Positions 25,969 to 35,918 are shown, counted from the first letter of the stretch. The stretch: 64,000 nucleotides of DNA from Gemmata palustris (GCF_017939745.1 NZ_JAGKQQ010000001.1:3596001-3660000); one strand, 5' to 3'. Numbers and translations are program-made. Notes: generated by a model not told the origin, from the letters alone.

Positions 25969-28713
25969 GTGCCGCTGTTGTTCGCCGTCACGATGTTCGT
26001 GAGCGCGTCGCTATTGTTCATGGTCCAGCCGATGGTCGCCAAGGCCGTTCTGCCGCTCCTGGGCGGCAGCCCGGCGGTGTGGAACGGGTGCATGGTGTTC
26101 TTCCAGGCGCTCCTGCTCCTGGGCTACCTGTACGCCGACCGCCTCACCCGGCGCACCAGCACGAGCGAGCAGTGGGCGATCCACCTCGTGGTGCTCGCGC
26201 TCCCCGTGATCGCGTTCGTGCTCGCCGCCCTGTTCAGCTCCAAACACACCCCGATCGCCGTGATCGAGGCGCTCGCGCCGAACGAGGGGTCCAGCCCGAT
26301 CGTGAGCGTGCTGGCGATCCTCACGGTGGCGATCGGGATCCCGTTCTTCGTCTGCTCCACGACCGCGACACTGCTCCAGAAGTGGTTCACCTACACCGGG
26401 CACCCGTCCGCGCGCGACCCGTACTTTCTCTACGCCGCGAGCAACTTCGGCAGCCTGATCTCGCTGCTCGGCTACCCGTTCTTCATCGAGCCGTACATGG
26501 CGCAGGGCGCGCAGACGTGGTTCTGGGCCGTCGGGTTCATCGCGCTCGCCGGGCTGATCGCGCTCTGCGGAAAGGCTGCCGCGAACCCGCTCGGCGTCCC
26601 CCCGACCGCGAAAATCGTTGAAAAACCCGCCGCTCCCGTTACGGCGCGAGCCGCCGGCGAGCCGCCCCCGAGTTGGGCGCGCATGGCGAAGTGGACCGCA
26701 CTGGCGTTCGTGCCGAGTAGTTTGATGCTCGGGGTCACGTTCCACATGACGACCGACATCGCGAGCATCCCGCTCCTGTGGGTCGGCCCGCTCGCGCTGT
26801 ACCTCGTCACGTTCATTATCGCGTTCAGCCGCGTCCCCGCGTGGTTCCGCATCCTGATCGGGAACCTCGCGCCGGTGATGATCCTGCTGCTGGTGTTCCT
26901 GCTCATTTCGGGCGTGAACCCCGGCGTGGGGTTGAGCCTGCTGTTGCACCTGCTCACGTTCTTCGCTGCCGCCCTGATGTGCCACTACGAGCTCGCACGC
27001 GACCGACCGAGCCCGCAGCACCTCACGACGTACTTCCTCGTCATGTCGTTCGGGGGCGTGCTCGGGGGCATCTTCAACTCGCTCCTCGCGCCGATCCTCT
27101 TCACCGACGACTACGAGTACAAGCTCGTTCTGATCGTCTCGTGCCTCATGGTGCCGCGGTTGGCCGCGGAAGAAGAGGGCGATCCGAATTACAGCACCCG
27201 GCGCACGGGGCTCATACTGGACATCGTGATCCCGGGGCTGGTCGCGCTCGCGTTCTGGCAGTTGCAAAAGGCCGGCGGGTTTCAGACGTATGTCAACGCC
27301 GTCCGGGGCCTGGCCCGGTCCCTGGAAATCAGCGACAACACGATCCACGTCATCTTCTCGTTCGCGCTCCCGGTGATGGTCTGTTTCTTCTTCGTGGACC
27401 GCCCGCTGCGGTTCGCGCTCTGCGTGGGCGCGATCCTGGGCATCAGCGTGGCCCGCGAGAACAATCGCGACGTGGTGCGCACCGAGCGGAGCTTCTTCGG
27501 GATTCTGAAGATCGATAAGGAGGAGACGTACTTTGAGTCATCCTTCAAAGACCCGGACGGGAAGCCGATCTACGGGGGCGGGTTCGAGTACCTGCGTCTC
27601 GTCCACGGCACGACGCTGCACGGCACCCAGGCCAAGAAGCTGAGCAACCGCCCCAAAGACTTGCTGTTCATGTCCACGCTGGACCCGTGGAACAACATCG
27701 CGGTGACCGGGACGCTCACGAACTTCAACATGCGCGAAGAGCCGCTGACGTACTACCACCGTACCGGCCCCGTGGGTGCGATATTCAGCGAACTGCGCAC
27801 GCGCAAGGGCGGGGCCGACGCCCGGTCGCACGTCGCGATGGTCGGGCTCGGCACCGGCAGCGTGTCGTGCTACGCGGTCAAGGGTCAGAAGCTCACCTTC
27901 TACGAAATCGACCCGGCCGTGAAGCGCCTGGTCGCGGACACGGACGAATACTTCACCTACGTCACGGACGCGCGGACCCGCGGCGCGGAGCTCGATTTCC
28001 GCCTCGGCGACGCCCGGCTCAAATTGAAAGAGGACGTGGACCGTAAGTATTCGCTGTTGCTCGTGGATGCGTTCAGCTCGGACTCGATCCCCGTTCACCT
28101 GCTGACCACCGAGGCCGTGCAACTGTACCTGGACCGGCTCACCGACGACGGCATCCTCGCGCTGCACATCTCCAACAAGTACGTGAAGTTGGAGCCGGTC
28201 GTCGCCGCGATCGCCGAGAAGCACAACCTCGTGGCCCGGGTGTGGGCCGACGACGCGGAGGGGCGCCCGGGGAAGACCGGTTCGAGCTGGGTGGTCCTGG
28301 CCCGGAAGACCGAAGACCTGGGAGACCGGATCGGCTCGCCGCTCGCGGAACTGGTCGACACCTACGGGAGCGGCGCCCAACTGGTCCGCGTCCTGCGGGT
28401 CATCTATCCCGAACTCGGCCCGATCCTCGACCGCTCCCCGCTCAAGCAGCAGGACGTGGTGCTCGAGTACCTCGACAAGCGGACCGATGCGCAGTCGCAG
28501 CAGTACGCGGCCCTGGTCCGCAAGCACACGGCGTTCGCCACGACGATGACCGTGCTGCAAGAGGAAACCGGGTTCGGGTTCCGCTCGGTGGAACTGAACC
28601 CCGACGTGCCCGCGTGGACCGATGACTTCGCCGACGTGATGCGGGTGATGATGATCCCGGAGCTTCAAGCGGTCCGCAAATTCTTCGGGCTCAAGACGCC
28701 GGTGGAACGGTGA
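25969..28713 (+). CDS. multi-pass membrane protein fused to a spermidine-synthase-like domain
   Basis: 914 residues from a GTG at 25969 (GGAG 8 bases upstream) that begins PLLFAVTMFVSASLLFMVQP, the typical opening of this family; the frame continues upstream into repeat DNA. The first ~560 residues carry about a dozen membrane segments with LLGGSPAVWNGCMVFFQALLL. The C-terminal part has a Rossmann methyltransferase-like aminopropyltransferase domain: MVGLGTGSVSCY near residue 625, FYEIDP, GDARLKL and LLVDAFSSDSIP near 700. Real spermidine synthase activity is unproven for such fusions. It overlaps the next gene by four bases (GTGA), linking it to the H4MPT block. Confidence 0.85.
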   Translation: MPLLFAVTMFVSASLLFMVQPMVAKAVLPLLGGSPAVWNGCMVFFQALLLLGYLYADRLTRRTSTSEQWAIHLVVLALPVIAFVLAALFSSKHTPIAVIEALAPNEGSSPIVSVLAILTVAIGIPFFVCSTTATLLQKWFTYTGHPSARDPYFLYAASNFGSLISLLGYPFFIEPYMAQGAQTWFWAVGFIALAGLIALCGKAAANPLGVPPTAKIVEKPAAPVTARAAGEPPPSWARMAKWTALAFVPSSLMLGVTFHMTTDIASIPLLWVGPLALYLVTFIIAFSRVPAWFRILIGNLAPVMILLLVFLLISGVNPGVGLSLLLHLLTFFAAALMCHYELARDRPSPQHLTTYFLVMSFGGVLGGIFNSLLAPILFTDDYEYKLVLIVSCLMVPRLAAEEEGDPNYSTRRTGLILDIVIPGLVALAFWQLQKAGGFQTYVNAVRGLARSLEISDNTIHVIFSFALPVMVCFFFVDRPLRFALCVGAILGISVARENNRDVVRTERSFFGILKIDKEETYFESSFKDPDGKPIYGGGFEYLRLVHGTTLHGTQAKKLSNRPKDLLFMSTLDPWNNIAVTGTLTNFNMREEPLTYYHRTGPVGAIFSELRTRKGGADARSHVAMVGLGTGSVSCYAVKGQKLTFYEIDPAVKRLVADTDEYFTYVTDARTRGAELDFRLGDARLKLKEDVDRKYSLLLVDAFSSDSIPVHLLTTEAVQLYLDRLTDDGILALHISNKYVKLEPVVAAIAEKHNLVARVWADDAEGRPGKTGSSWVVLARKTEDLGDRIGSPLAELVDTYGSGAQLVRVLRVIYPELGPILDRSPLKQQDVVLEYLDKRTDAQSQQYAALVRKHTAFATTMTVLQEETGFGFRSVELNPDVPAWTDDFADVMRVMMIPELQAVRKFFGLKTPVER

Positions 28714-30044
28714 CGGTGGTGGGCGTCATCGGAGCGAGTGCGCGGTCTGCGGTCCATTCGCTCGCCCGCGCCGGTTTTCGCGCGTGGGCGGTCGATCAGT
28801 TCGCCGACCGCGACCTGAAGCGCGTCGCCGCGTGCGCGGTCTGCCCGCACGACCGCTACCCCGACGCGCTGCCGGAGCTCGCAGCGCAATTCCCGCCCGG
28901 CCCGGTCCTCTACACCGGCGGCCTCGAAAACCATCCGCACATCGTCGCGGAGATCGCACGCACGCGCGAACTTTGGGGCAACCCGCCCGAAGTTCTCGCG
29001 CGCGTCCGCGATCCGTTCGCGCTGTCCGTGGCTCTCACGGCGGCCGGCTTTGCGGTACCCCGACTCATCCCATCCAGCGAACCGTGTCCATCGGAAGGGC
29101 GCTGGCTCCGCAAGCCATTACACTCGGGCGGCGGGCTCGGTATTCGCTTCGCCCAACCGGGCGAACCCTCATCACCACACCACTACTTCCAGGAATTCAT
29201 CGACGGCCCGGCACTATCTGCCATCTACACCGACGGCGAACTAATCGGCGTCACGCAGCAGCTCATCGGCGAACCGTGGCTGCACGCGGCGCCATTCGCG
29301 TATTGCGGGAATATCGGCCCGATCACCATCGATTCGCAGGCGGTAAGCGTAATCGCGCGCCTCGGTAACGTGCTCGCCACTGAGATGGAGTTACGCGGCA
29401 CCTGGGGGTTGGACTTCATTCTTGCAGGGGCCGTGCCCTTCCCACTCGAAGTGAACCCGCGCTACACGGCCGCGGTCGAGGTGCTGGAGTGGGGGCAACC
29501 TACCCCCCCGGCCCCCCTCCCTGAAGGGAAGAGACAAAGACAACCTACCCCCCCGTCCCCCCTCCCTGAAGGGAAGGGGGAGAAAGAATTGTCGGCCGAC
29601 ACAGACTCAAGCACAGCGATAGCGATATCGCGTGCCTGCTCCCCCTTCCCTTTAGGGAGGGGGGCGGGGGGGGTAGGTTGTCTTGGATTTTCTCCCTTCC
29701 CTAGCAGGGGGAACCCGCAGGGGGAACCCGCAGGGGGTTCCCCCTCACCAGGAGCGAGGGGGGACGGGGGGGTAGGTTCGCCCACCATCGGCAAAGCGAT
29801 CTACTACGCCCCCCGCGCGATCACGTTCCCTCCCCGGGGGTCGTGGGACGCGGACCTCGCGGGCGTGTTCGATCCCTGGCGCGTGCCGGGCTTCGCGGAC
29901 ATCCCCGAACCGGGCAGCGCAATCGAAACGGGCTGGCCCGTGCTCACATTCTTTGTGACCGGAAGCACACCCGCCGAGGTCCGCAAGCGGCTACAATCAC
30001 GCGCGATGGAACTCGATCGCCTCTTCGCGGAGCACTCTCCATGA
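28710..30044 (+). CDS. ATP-grasp protein of the H4MPT cluster (OrfY-like) with in-frame repeat insertion
   Basis: 444 residues; GTG start overlapping the previous stop. The N-terminal part (GVIGASARSAVHSLARAGF) is a pre-ATP-grasp domain. The ATP-grasp core follows: WLRKPLHSGGGLGIRF as the lysine-containing loop, QEFIDGPALSAIY, and GLDFILAGAVPFPLEVNPRYTA with the metal-binding Glu/Asn. Residues about 261-358 (PTPPAPLPEGK-type sequence) come from a palindromic repeat and interrupt the domain just after EVNPRYTAAVEVLE; homologous sequence resumes at KAIYYAPRAI. Its place before mch and a RimK-like gene resembles orfY of methylotroph H4MPT clusters, where an ATP-dependent ligation in cofactor synthesis is suspected. 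Whether the insert is tolerated is unknown. Confidence 0.8.
   Translation: MTVVGVIGASARSAVHSLARAGFRAWAVDQFADRDLKRVAACAVCPHDRYPDALPELAAQFPPGPVLYTGGLENHPHIVAEIARTRELWGNPPEVLARVRDPFALSVALTAAGFAVPRLIPSSEPCPSEGRWLRKPLHSGGGLGIRFAQPGEPSSPHHYFQEFIDGPALSAIYTDGELIGVTQQLIGEPWLHAAPFAYCGNIGPITIDSQAVSVIARLGNVLATEMELRGTWGLDFILAGAVPFPLEVNPRYTAAVEVLEWGQPTPPAPLPEGKRQRQPTPPSPLPEGKGEKELSADTDSSTAIAISRACSPFPLGRGAGGVGCLGFSPFPSRGNPQGEPAGGSPSPGARGDGGVGSPTIGKAIYYAPRAITFPPRGSWDADLAGVFDPWRVPGFADIPEPGSAIETGWPVLTFFVTGSTPAEVRKRLQSRAMELDRLFAEHSP
29491..29783. repeat. nested palindromic repeats inserted in frame in the ATP-grasp gene
   Basis: An inner inverted repeat has arms 29540-29581 and 29640-29681 (42 bases, few mismatches; core CAACCTACCCCCCC and CTCCCTGAAGGGAAGGGGG). 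An outer related pair lies at 29493-29530 and about 29738-29783. A short tandem GGGGGAACCCGCA repeat sits at about 29706-29735. The length keeps the reading frame open, so the protein gains close to 100 residues of Pro/Gly-rich sequence. Related GGAAGGGGG palindromes occur at 37247-37391. Confidence 0.8.
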
Positions 30045-30988
30045 CACTCAACGAACGCGCCCAACTCATCGCCGACGAAGTCGAACGCAACGCCGTCCGG
30101 CTGCGCGTGCATGTGACGAAAGTTGCTGGCGCGCGCGTGATCGATTGCGGCGGCGCGGTTCAAGGGAGCCTCGCGGCCGGGTTGCTGCTCGCGCGGGCGT
30201 GCCTCGCGGACGCGGGCGAGGTCGCCTACGTCCCCTACCCGGTGCCCGAGATCGGTGGCCCCGCGGTCCAGGTGACCACGGACGATCCGGTGCGTGCGTG
30301 TCTCGCGTCACAGTACGCGGGCTGGCAGGTGACCGCGGGCAAGTTCTTCGCGATGGGGTCCGGCCCGATGCGGGCACTCGCGGCCCGCGAAGAAATCTTC
30401 CAACACATCTCGGCGAAGGAAGAATCCCCGTTCGCGGTCGGCGTGCTGGAAACGCACAAGCACCCGACCGAGGACGTGATCGCGACCATTGTCGCGAAGT
30501 TGCCGCTGGTCGCGGAACACCTCACGCTACTCGTTGCGCCCACCACCAGCATCGCGGGCACGACGCAGATCGTCGCGCGATCGGTTGAAACGGCCCTGCA
30601 CAAGCTCCACGAACTGAAGTTCGACGTGAACCAGGTCGTCAGCGGGTACGGCATCGCCCCGCTCCCGCCGGTCGCGACCGACTTCGTTCAGGCCATCGGG
30701 CGCACGAACGACGCGATTCTCTACGGCGCGAAGGTCGTGCTCTGGGTGCGAGCGGACGACGAGATGCTCGAACACATCGGCCCCAAAGTGCCCTCGTCCG
30801 CGTCAAAGGACCACGGGAGCCCGTTCGCGGAGGTGTTCGCGCGCTACAACGGCGACTTCTACAAGATCGATCCGCTATTGTTCTCACCCGCCGAGATCGA
30901 GTTCCGAAACCTGAAGACCGGGCGCTGTCACCGGTTCGGCCGAATCGAGCCCGAGCTGTTGCGCAAGTCGTTCGGGTACAGCGAATGA
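30041..30988 (+). CDS. mch: methenyltetrahydromethanopterin cyclohydrolase
   Basis: 315 residues. Catalyses reversible hydrolysis of methenyl-H4MPT to formyl-H4MPT, a step of the H4MPT-linked C1 pathway used by methanogens, methylotrophs and some planctomycetes for formaldehyde oxidation or detoxification. Family hallmarks are LNERA at the start, VIDCGGAVQGSLAAGLLLA, ASQYAGWQV, FFAMGSGPMRALA, LVAPTTSIAGTTQIVARSVETALHKL and GYGIAPLPPV. Cytoplasmic. The start overlaps the ATP-grasp stop (ATGA) and the stop overlaps the RimK-like start (ATGA), so the three are translationally coupled. Confidence 0.96.
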   Translation: MTLNERAQLIADEVERNAVRLRVHVTKVAGARVIDCGGAVQGSLAAGLLLARACLADAGEVAYVPYPVPEIGGPAVQVTTDDPVRACLASQYAGWQVTAGKFFAMGSGPMRALAAREEIFQHISAKEESPFAVGVLETHKHPTEDVIATIVAKLPLVAEHLTLLVAPTTSIAGTTQIVARSVETALHKLHELKFDVNQVVSGYGIAPLPPVATDFVQAIGRTNDAILYGAKVVLWVRADDEMLEHIGPKVPSSASKDHGSPFAEVFARYNGDFYKIDPLLFSPAEIEFRNLKTGRCHRFGRIEPELLRKSFGYSE

Positions 30989-31839
30989 AGATCGCCATCC
31001 TCTCCGGCGGAACCGGCTGGCACGTTCAGGATCTCGTGCGCGCTGCGGGCGAACTCGGGCACGACGCGCGCCCCCTCGACTTCCGCGGATTGTCCGCGGG
31101 CGTGAATTGCGCGAGCGATGCGCTCGCGACGTTCGACGCGGTACTCGTGCGCACGATGCCGGCTGGGTCGCTTGAGCAGGTCGTGTTGCGGATGGACCTG
31201 TTACACGAGGCCGCAGCGCGCGGAATGCCCGTACTGAACCCGCCGCGCGCGATAGAAGTGTGTGTGGACAAGTACCTGACGACGGCCCGCCTCGCTCGCG
31301 CTGGCATCGCGACTCCCCCCACCGCCGTGTGCCAAAAGAGCGACGACGCGATGACCTGTTTCGCGGACCTGGGTGGTGACGTGGTGCTGAAACCGCTGTT
31401 CGGGTCCGAGGGGCGCGGGATGTGTCGCATCACCGACCCCGAAACCGCGTGGCGCACGTTCCGCGTGCTGGAACAAACGGGCCAGGTGATTTACCTTCAG
31501 CAGTTCGTCCGGCACCCCGGGCGAGACTTCCGCGCGTTCGTCATCGGCGACCGCGTGGTCGCGTCGATGCGCCGAACGGCCGTCAACGACTGGCGCACGA
31601 ACGTGGCCCAGGGCGGCACCGCCGAACCGGTCGTGCTGAGCGCCAGCGATACGGCGCTCGCGCTGCGTGCGGCGGAAGTGGTTGGTTGCCCGATCGCGGG
31701 CGTGGATTTACTCCCCGGTCCCAACGGCGAAATGTTCGTGATTGAAGTGAACGCGGTCCCCGGCTGGAAGGCCCTCGCGCCGACGTGCGGGGTGGACGTC
31801 GCGAAGGAAGTCGTGCGGTTCCTGGCGGAGGGCACGTGA
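30985..31839 (+). CDS. RimK-like ATP-grasp ligase (Orf5/MptN-like)
   Basis: 284 residues, starting within the mch stop. ATP-grasp domain of the RimK type: VLRMDLLHEAAARGMPVLNPPRAIEVCVDKYLTT-type linker, DVVLKPLFGSEGRGM (ATP loop lysine), YLQQFVRHPGRDFRAFVIGD and MFVIEVNAVPGWKAL, with metal-binding Glu and Asn. In archaea the RimK-like enzyme MptN adds glutamate to tetrahydromethanopterin, and a RimK-like gene (orf5) is found next to mch in methylotrophic Proteobacteria. The context makes addition of an amino acid or related group to the H4MPT cofactor the best guess; the exact acceptor is not shown. Confidence 0.85.
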   Translation: MKIAILSGGTGWHVQDLVRAAGELGHDARPLDFRGLSAGVNCASDALATFDAVLVRTMPAGSLEQVVLRMDLLHEAAARGMPVLNPPRAIEVCVDKYLTTARLARAGIATPPTAVCQKSDDAMTCFADLGGDVVLKPLFGSEGRGMCRITDPETAWRTFRVLEQTGQVIYLQQFVRHPGRDFRAFVIGDRVVASMRRTAVNDWRTNVAQGGTAEPVVLSASDTALALRAAEVVGCPIAGVDLLPGPNGEMFVIEVNAVPGWKALAPTCGVDVAKEVVRFLAEGT

Positions 31840-31840
31840 G

Positions 31841-32737
31841 ATGGGCGTGTACGACCGCACACGGATAGAAATTTCCGTTCACACGGCCTGCGTCTGGGAG
31901 GCCACCAGCCGGAAGATTGGTAACGTCCACCGGTTCGCGGATTTCGCCGATACGAGCTACCTCGATTTCGTCCTGTCCGCCGGCGCGATCATGGGTGTTT
32001 TTGGAAACGCTCCGAGCACCCGGTGCGTCGGGGAGACGATCAATTTCGCCGTAAGGCACGTGCGCGAAGCCGTTGGGACCAACACCAACTTGGGGATCAT
32101 TCTCCTCCTCGCGCCGCTGGCATCGACCTGGGAAGCGACACACGTACCGGCGGGGCGCGCGGAACTCGCGCGGGTTCTCGCGAAACTCTCGATCGAAGAT
32201 GCGCGACACGTCTACGAGGCCATCCGCATCGCGAAGCCCGGTGGATTGGGCGACGCGCCCGAACAAGACGTCCGCGACGAGCCCACGGTCACGCTGCTCG
32301 AAGCGATGAAACTGGCCGCGGACCGCGACATGGTCGCGCGGCAGTACGCGAACGACTTCGCGGACGTGTTCGACTTCGGCGTGCCCGCGTTCCTGGACGC
32401 GCTCGCGCGGTTCGGCAGCGTCGAAGAGGCCATCATCGATTCGCAACTGCGGTGGCTCGCGCAGTACCCGGATTCGCTGATCGCACGTAAAAACGGCCCC
32501 GCGGTCGCCGAAGACGTGCAAAAGCGGGCGGCAGAAGTGCTGCGTGTGGGTGGGATCGCCACCCCGGAGGGGCGCGCTGTGGGGGTGGCCCTCGACAAGC
32601 ACTTGCGCAGCGACGGCAATAAGCTGAACCCCGGCACAACGGCCGACCTGATTACGGCGTGCCTGTTCGTCGCGTTGCGGGAGAATAAGGTGACTCCCTC
32701 CGCCCCGTTCCGGTGGCACGTTCCGGATTGGTTGTAA
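31841..32737 (+). CDS. CitG/triphosphoribosyl-dephospho-CoA synthase-like protein (Orf7-like)
   Basis: 298 residues, one base after the RimK-like stop. All-helical protein of the CitG/MdcB family, which in other pathways condenses ATP with dephospho-CoA. Conserved elements are SRKIGNVHRFADF, GTNTNLGIILLLAPLA, GGLGDAPEQDV and NPGTTADLITACLFVALR. In H4MPT clusters of methylotrophs the equivalent gene (orf7) is thought to help make the cofactor, perhaps attaching a phosphoribosyl group. That role is inferred from context, not from catalytic residues. Confidence 0.83.
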   Translation: MGVYDRTRIEISVHTACVWEATSRKIGNVHRFADFADTSYLDFVLSAGAIMGVFGNAPSTRCVGETINFAVRHVREAVGTNTNLGIILLLAPLASTWEATHVPAGRAELARVLAKLSIEDARHVYEAIRIAKPGGLGDAPEQDVRDEPTVTLLEAMKLAADRDMVARQYANDFADVFDFGVPAFLDALARFGSVEEAIIDSQLRWLAQYPDSLIARKNGPAVAEDVQKRAAEVLRVGGIATPEGRAVGVALDKHLRSDGNKLNPGTTADLITACLFVALRENKVTPSAPFRWHVPDWL

Positions 32738-32739
32738 TC

Positions 32740-33231
32740 ATGCCGAGCGAGCGCTTCAAAGTCCGCGTTACGAAAGACCACCTGACGTTCTGCTGCGGGC
32801 ACTTCATCAGCTACCGCGGGCACCAGTGCGAGCGGCTCCACGGCCACAACTATCGCACCGCGGTGGAGGTCGAGGGGGTGCTGCAAGAGGACTACTACGT
32901 CTTCGACTTCATCGCCCTCAAAAAGCGCACGAAGGAAATTACCGACGAACTCGATCACCACATGCTACTCGCCACGCGCAACCCGGTCATCGCGGTCGAC
33001 GACACGCCCCGGTGCGTGCGCGTGAAATACGAGGACCGCGAGTGGCAGTTCCCGCGCGGCGACTGTATCCTGCTCCCCATCGAGAACACTACCGCCGAAC
33101 TGCTCGCGCGATACATCGCCGGGCGCCTCTGGGAATCACTCCGAACCAACGAGAACTTCACGCCGGAAGTGCTGCGGGTCGAGGTCGAAGAGGCCCCCGG
33201 GCAGTCCGCAACGGTCGAGTGGCGTGCGTGA
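32740..33231 (+). CDS. 6-pyruvoyl-tetrahydropterin synthase-like protein
   Basis: 163 residues from the ATG at 32740, two bases after the previous stop. Zinc ligands His21 (CCGHF), His34 and His36 (RLHGHNY) and a candidate catalytic Cys30 (GHQCERLHGH) are present, as is the LDHH element at 71-74. The PTPS/QueD fold converts dihydroneopterin triphosphate to pyruvoyl- or carboxy-pterin. Next to H4MPT genes a role in making the pterin part of that cofactor is likely; a queuosine (QueD) role is the alternative. It ends the five-gene overlapping H4MPT block. Confidence 0.85.
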   Translation: MPSERFKVRVTKDHLTFCCGHFISYRGHQCERLHGHNYRTAVEVEGVLQEDYYVFDFIALKKRTKEITDELDHHMLLATRNPVIAVDDTPRCVRVKYEDREWQFPRGDCILLPIENTTAELLARYIAGRLWESLRTNENFTPEVLRVEVEEAPGQSATVEWRA

Positions 33232-33423
33232 ACCCGGCCCCCGGCGGCTTCACCTAAACCACCCGGATTGGCACCAACCTAATTTCTCTAACCTGGCGCT
33301 TGCGGAACGCTCTTGCAACCGTCACAATTCGGCCAACCGGTGCGGAGCGCCGGGACGTCTCCATTTACTCGCGACGGAGAGACACGGAACGGACGCCGCA
33401 AACCTTGGTACGGGACCACTATT

Positions 33424-34302
33424 ATGAACCGTCCACTCGGGCGCCGTGATTTCTTGCACACCACCGCGGCCGTGACCGCCACCGCGGTCACCGGGTCGTA
33501 CCTCTTCTCGGCCGAGCAGAAGAAGCCGAAACTGAAAAAGGCCGTGAAGTACGGCATGATTCAGCTCAAGGGGACGCACCAGGAGCGGCTCGAACTCGCC
33601 AAGAAGTGCGGGTTCCTGGGGGTAGAAATCGACAGCCCGGGAACGACCAAGCTCGACGAACTGGTGAAAGCGAGCAAGGACACCGGCGTCGCGGTCCACG
33701 GCGTCATCGACTCGGTCCACTGGACCGACACGCTCTCCAGCCCGGACGAGAAGGTCCGCGCGAAGGGGCTGGAAGCGCTCAAGGGCGCGCTCGAAGACGC
33801 GAAGACCGTCGGCGCGGACACGGTGCTGCTCGTGCCCGGCGTGGTCAACAAAGAGGTGAACTACGAGCAGTGCTACGAGCGCTCCCAGGCCGAAGTGCGG
33901 AAGGTGCTGCCGCTCGCCGAAAAGCTGAAGGTGAAGATCGCGATCGAGGTCGTGTGGAACAACTTCATCACGAAGCCCGAGCAGCTCGTTCAGTACGTCG
34001 ACGACTTCAAGAGCGAGTTCGTCGGCGCGTACTTCGACTGCTCGAACATGGTCAAGTACGGCGTCCCGTCCGCGGACTGGATTCGGAAGCTCGGTAAGCG
34101 GATGCTCAAGTTCGACTTCAAGGGCTACAGCAAGACCAAGCAGTGGGTCGCGATCGGCGAGGGCGACGAGGACTGGCCCGAGATCCTGAAGGCGCTCGCC
34201 GAGATCGGCTACAACGGCTGGGCCACGTCCGAGGTCGGCGGGGGCGGCGAGGAGCACCTCAAGAAGGTCTCCGCGCAAATGGACAAAGTCCTGGGTCTTT
34301 GA
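33424..34302 (+). CDS. Tat-exported sugar phosphate isomerase/epimerase family TIM barrel
   Basis: 292 residues from the ATG at 33424, which places the twin-arginine signal GRRDFLHTTAAVTATAVTG at the N-terminus; the frame is open upstream. The barrel shows KKAVKYGMIQL, KKCGFLGVEID, VHGVIDSVHW, ADTVLLVPG, IAIEVVWNNF (metal Glu), YFDCSNMV (Asp) and WATSEVGGG. It is periplasmic, paralogous in type to the cytoplasmic one at 15975. Substrate unknown. A family A palindrome and a second hairpin separate it from the convergent oxidoreductase. Confidence 0.88.
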   Translation: MNRPLGRRDFLHTTAAVTATAVTGSYLFSAEQKKPKLKKAVKYGMIQLKGTHQERLELAKKCGFLGVEIDSPGTTKLDELVKASKDTGVAVHGVIDSVHWTDTLSSPDEKVRAKGLEALKGALEDAKTVGADTVLLVPGVVNKEVNYEQCYERSQAEVRKVLPLAEKLKVKIAIEVVWNNFITKPEQLVQYVDDFKSEFVGAYFDCSNMVKYGVPSADWIRKLGKRMLKFDFKGYSKTKQWVAIGEGDEDWPEILKALAEIGYNGWATSEVGGGGEEHLKKVSAQMDKVLGL

Positions 34303-34316
34303 TCTAGCACAAGAGC

Positions 34317-34437
34317 GCACAGGGCTTCCGCCCTGTGCTACGAACGCCGGCCGCTCCGCGGCGTGAAAGGCATTGAATGTACTAGTCTTCGCCCCGGAGG
34401 GGCCGTTCTGACGTAGCACAGGGCGGAAGCCCTGTGC
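34317..34437. repeat. 121-base palindromic element, family A copy 2
   Basis: Perfect 26-base arms at 34317-34342 and 34412-34437 around a centre containing CCGGCCGCTCCGCGGCG and CGCCCCGGAGGGGCCG. Compared with copy 1 (25282-25400) it is in reverse orientation, with one arm change (TTCC for TCCC) and a few centre changes. It begins 14 bases after the stop of the isomerase gene. Confidence 0.8.
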
Positions 34438-34452
34438 GATTCTCCAGCGGAC

Positions 34453-34514
34453 AAAGCCCTGAAGGGGCGGCAGAACACCTTTCAAGAGAGGTTCTGCCGC
34501 CCCTTCAGGGCTTT
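34453..34514. repeat. long perfect hairpin between convergent genes
   Basis: Perfect 24-base arms at 34453-34476 and 34491-34514 (core GCCCTGAAGGGGCGGC) with a 14-base loop. It lies between two convergent genes and could stop transcription in both directions; the right side is followed by ATTGCG rather than a T-run. It directly abuts the family A palindrome. Confidence 0.75.
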
Positions 34515-34535
34515 ATTGCGTTAATGCTGCGGAGC

Positions 34536-35843
<1,308 letters not shown>

Positions 35844-35863
35844 GGGGAGAGCCTCTTGAGTAG

Positions 35864-35918
35864 GGTGGGCAGCGCCCACCGCCGGGAAAGGCATTGTGGG
35901 GCGGGCAGCCCGCCCCAC
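35864..35918. repeat. two adjacent hairpins in the gap between two minus-strand genes
   Basis: GGTGGGC/GCCCACC (35864-35880, 3-base loop) and GTGGGGCGGG/CCCGCCCCAC (35896-35918, 3-base loop) occur 15 bases apart. The GTAGGGTGGGC-type start resembles the larger palindrome at 49971-50069. There is no T-run on either side, so termination is uncertain. Confidence 0.65.

Noticed and set aside
29462-29794. Minus-strand 110-codon frame across the repeat insert in the ATP-grasp gene
   Set aside because: It is only the reverse reading of the palindromic repeat, which by symmetry is open on both strands.
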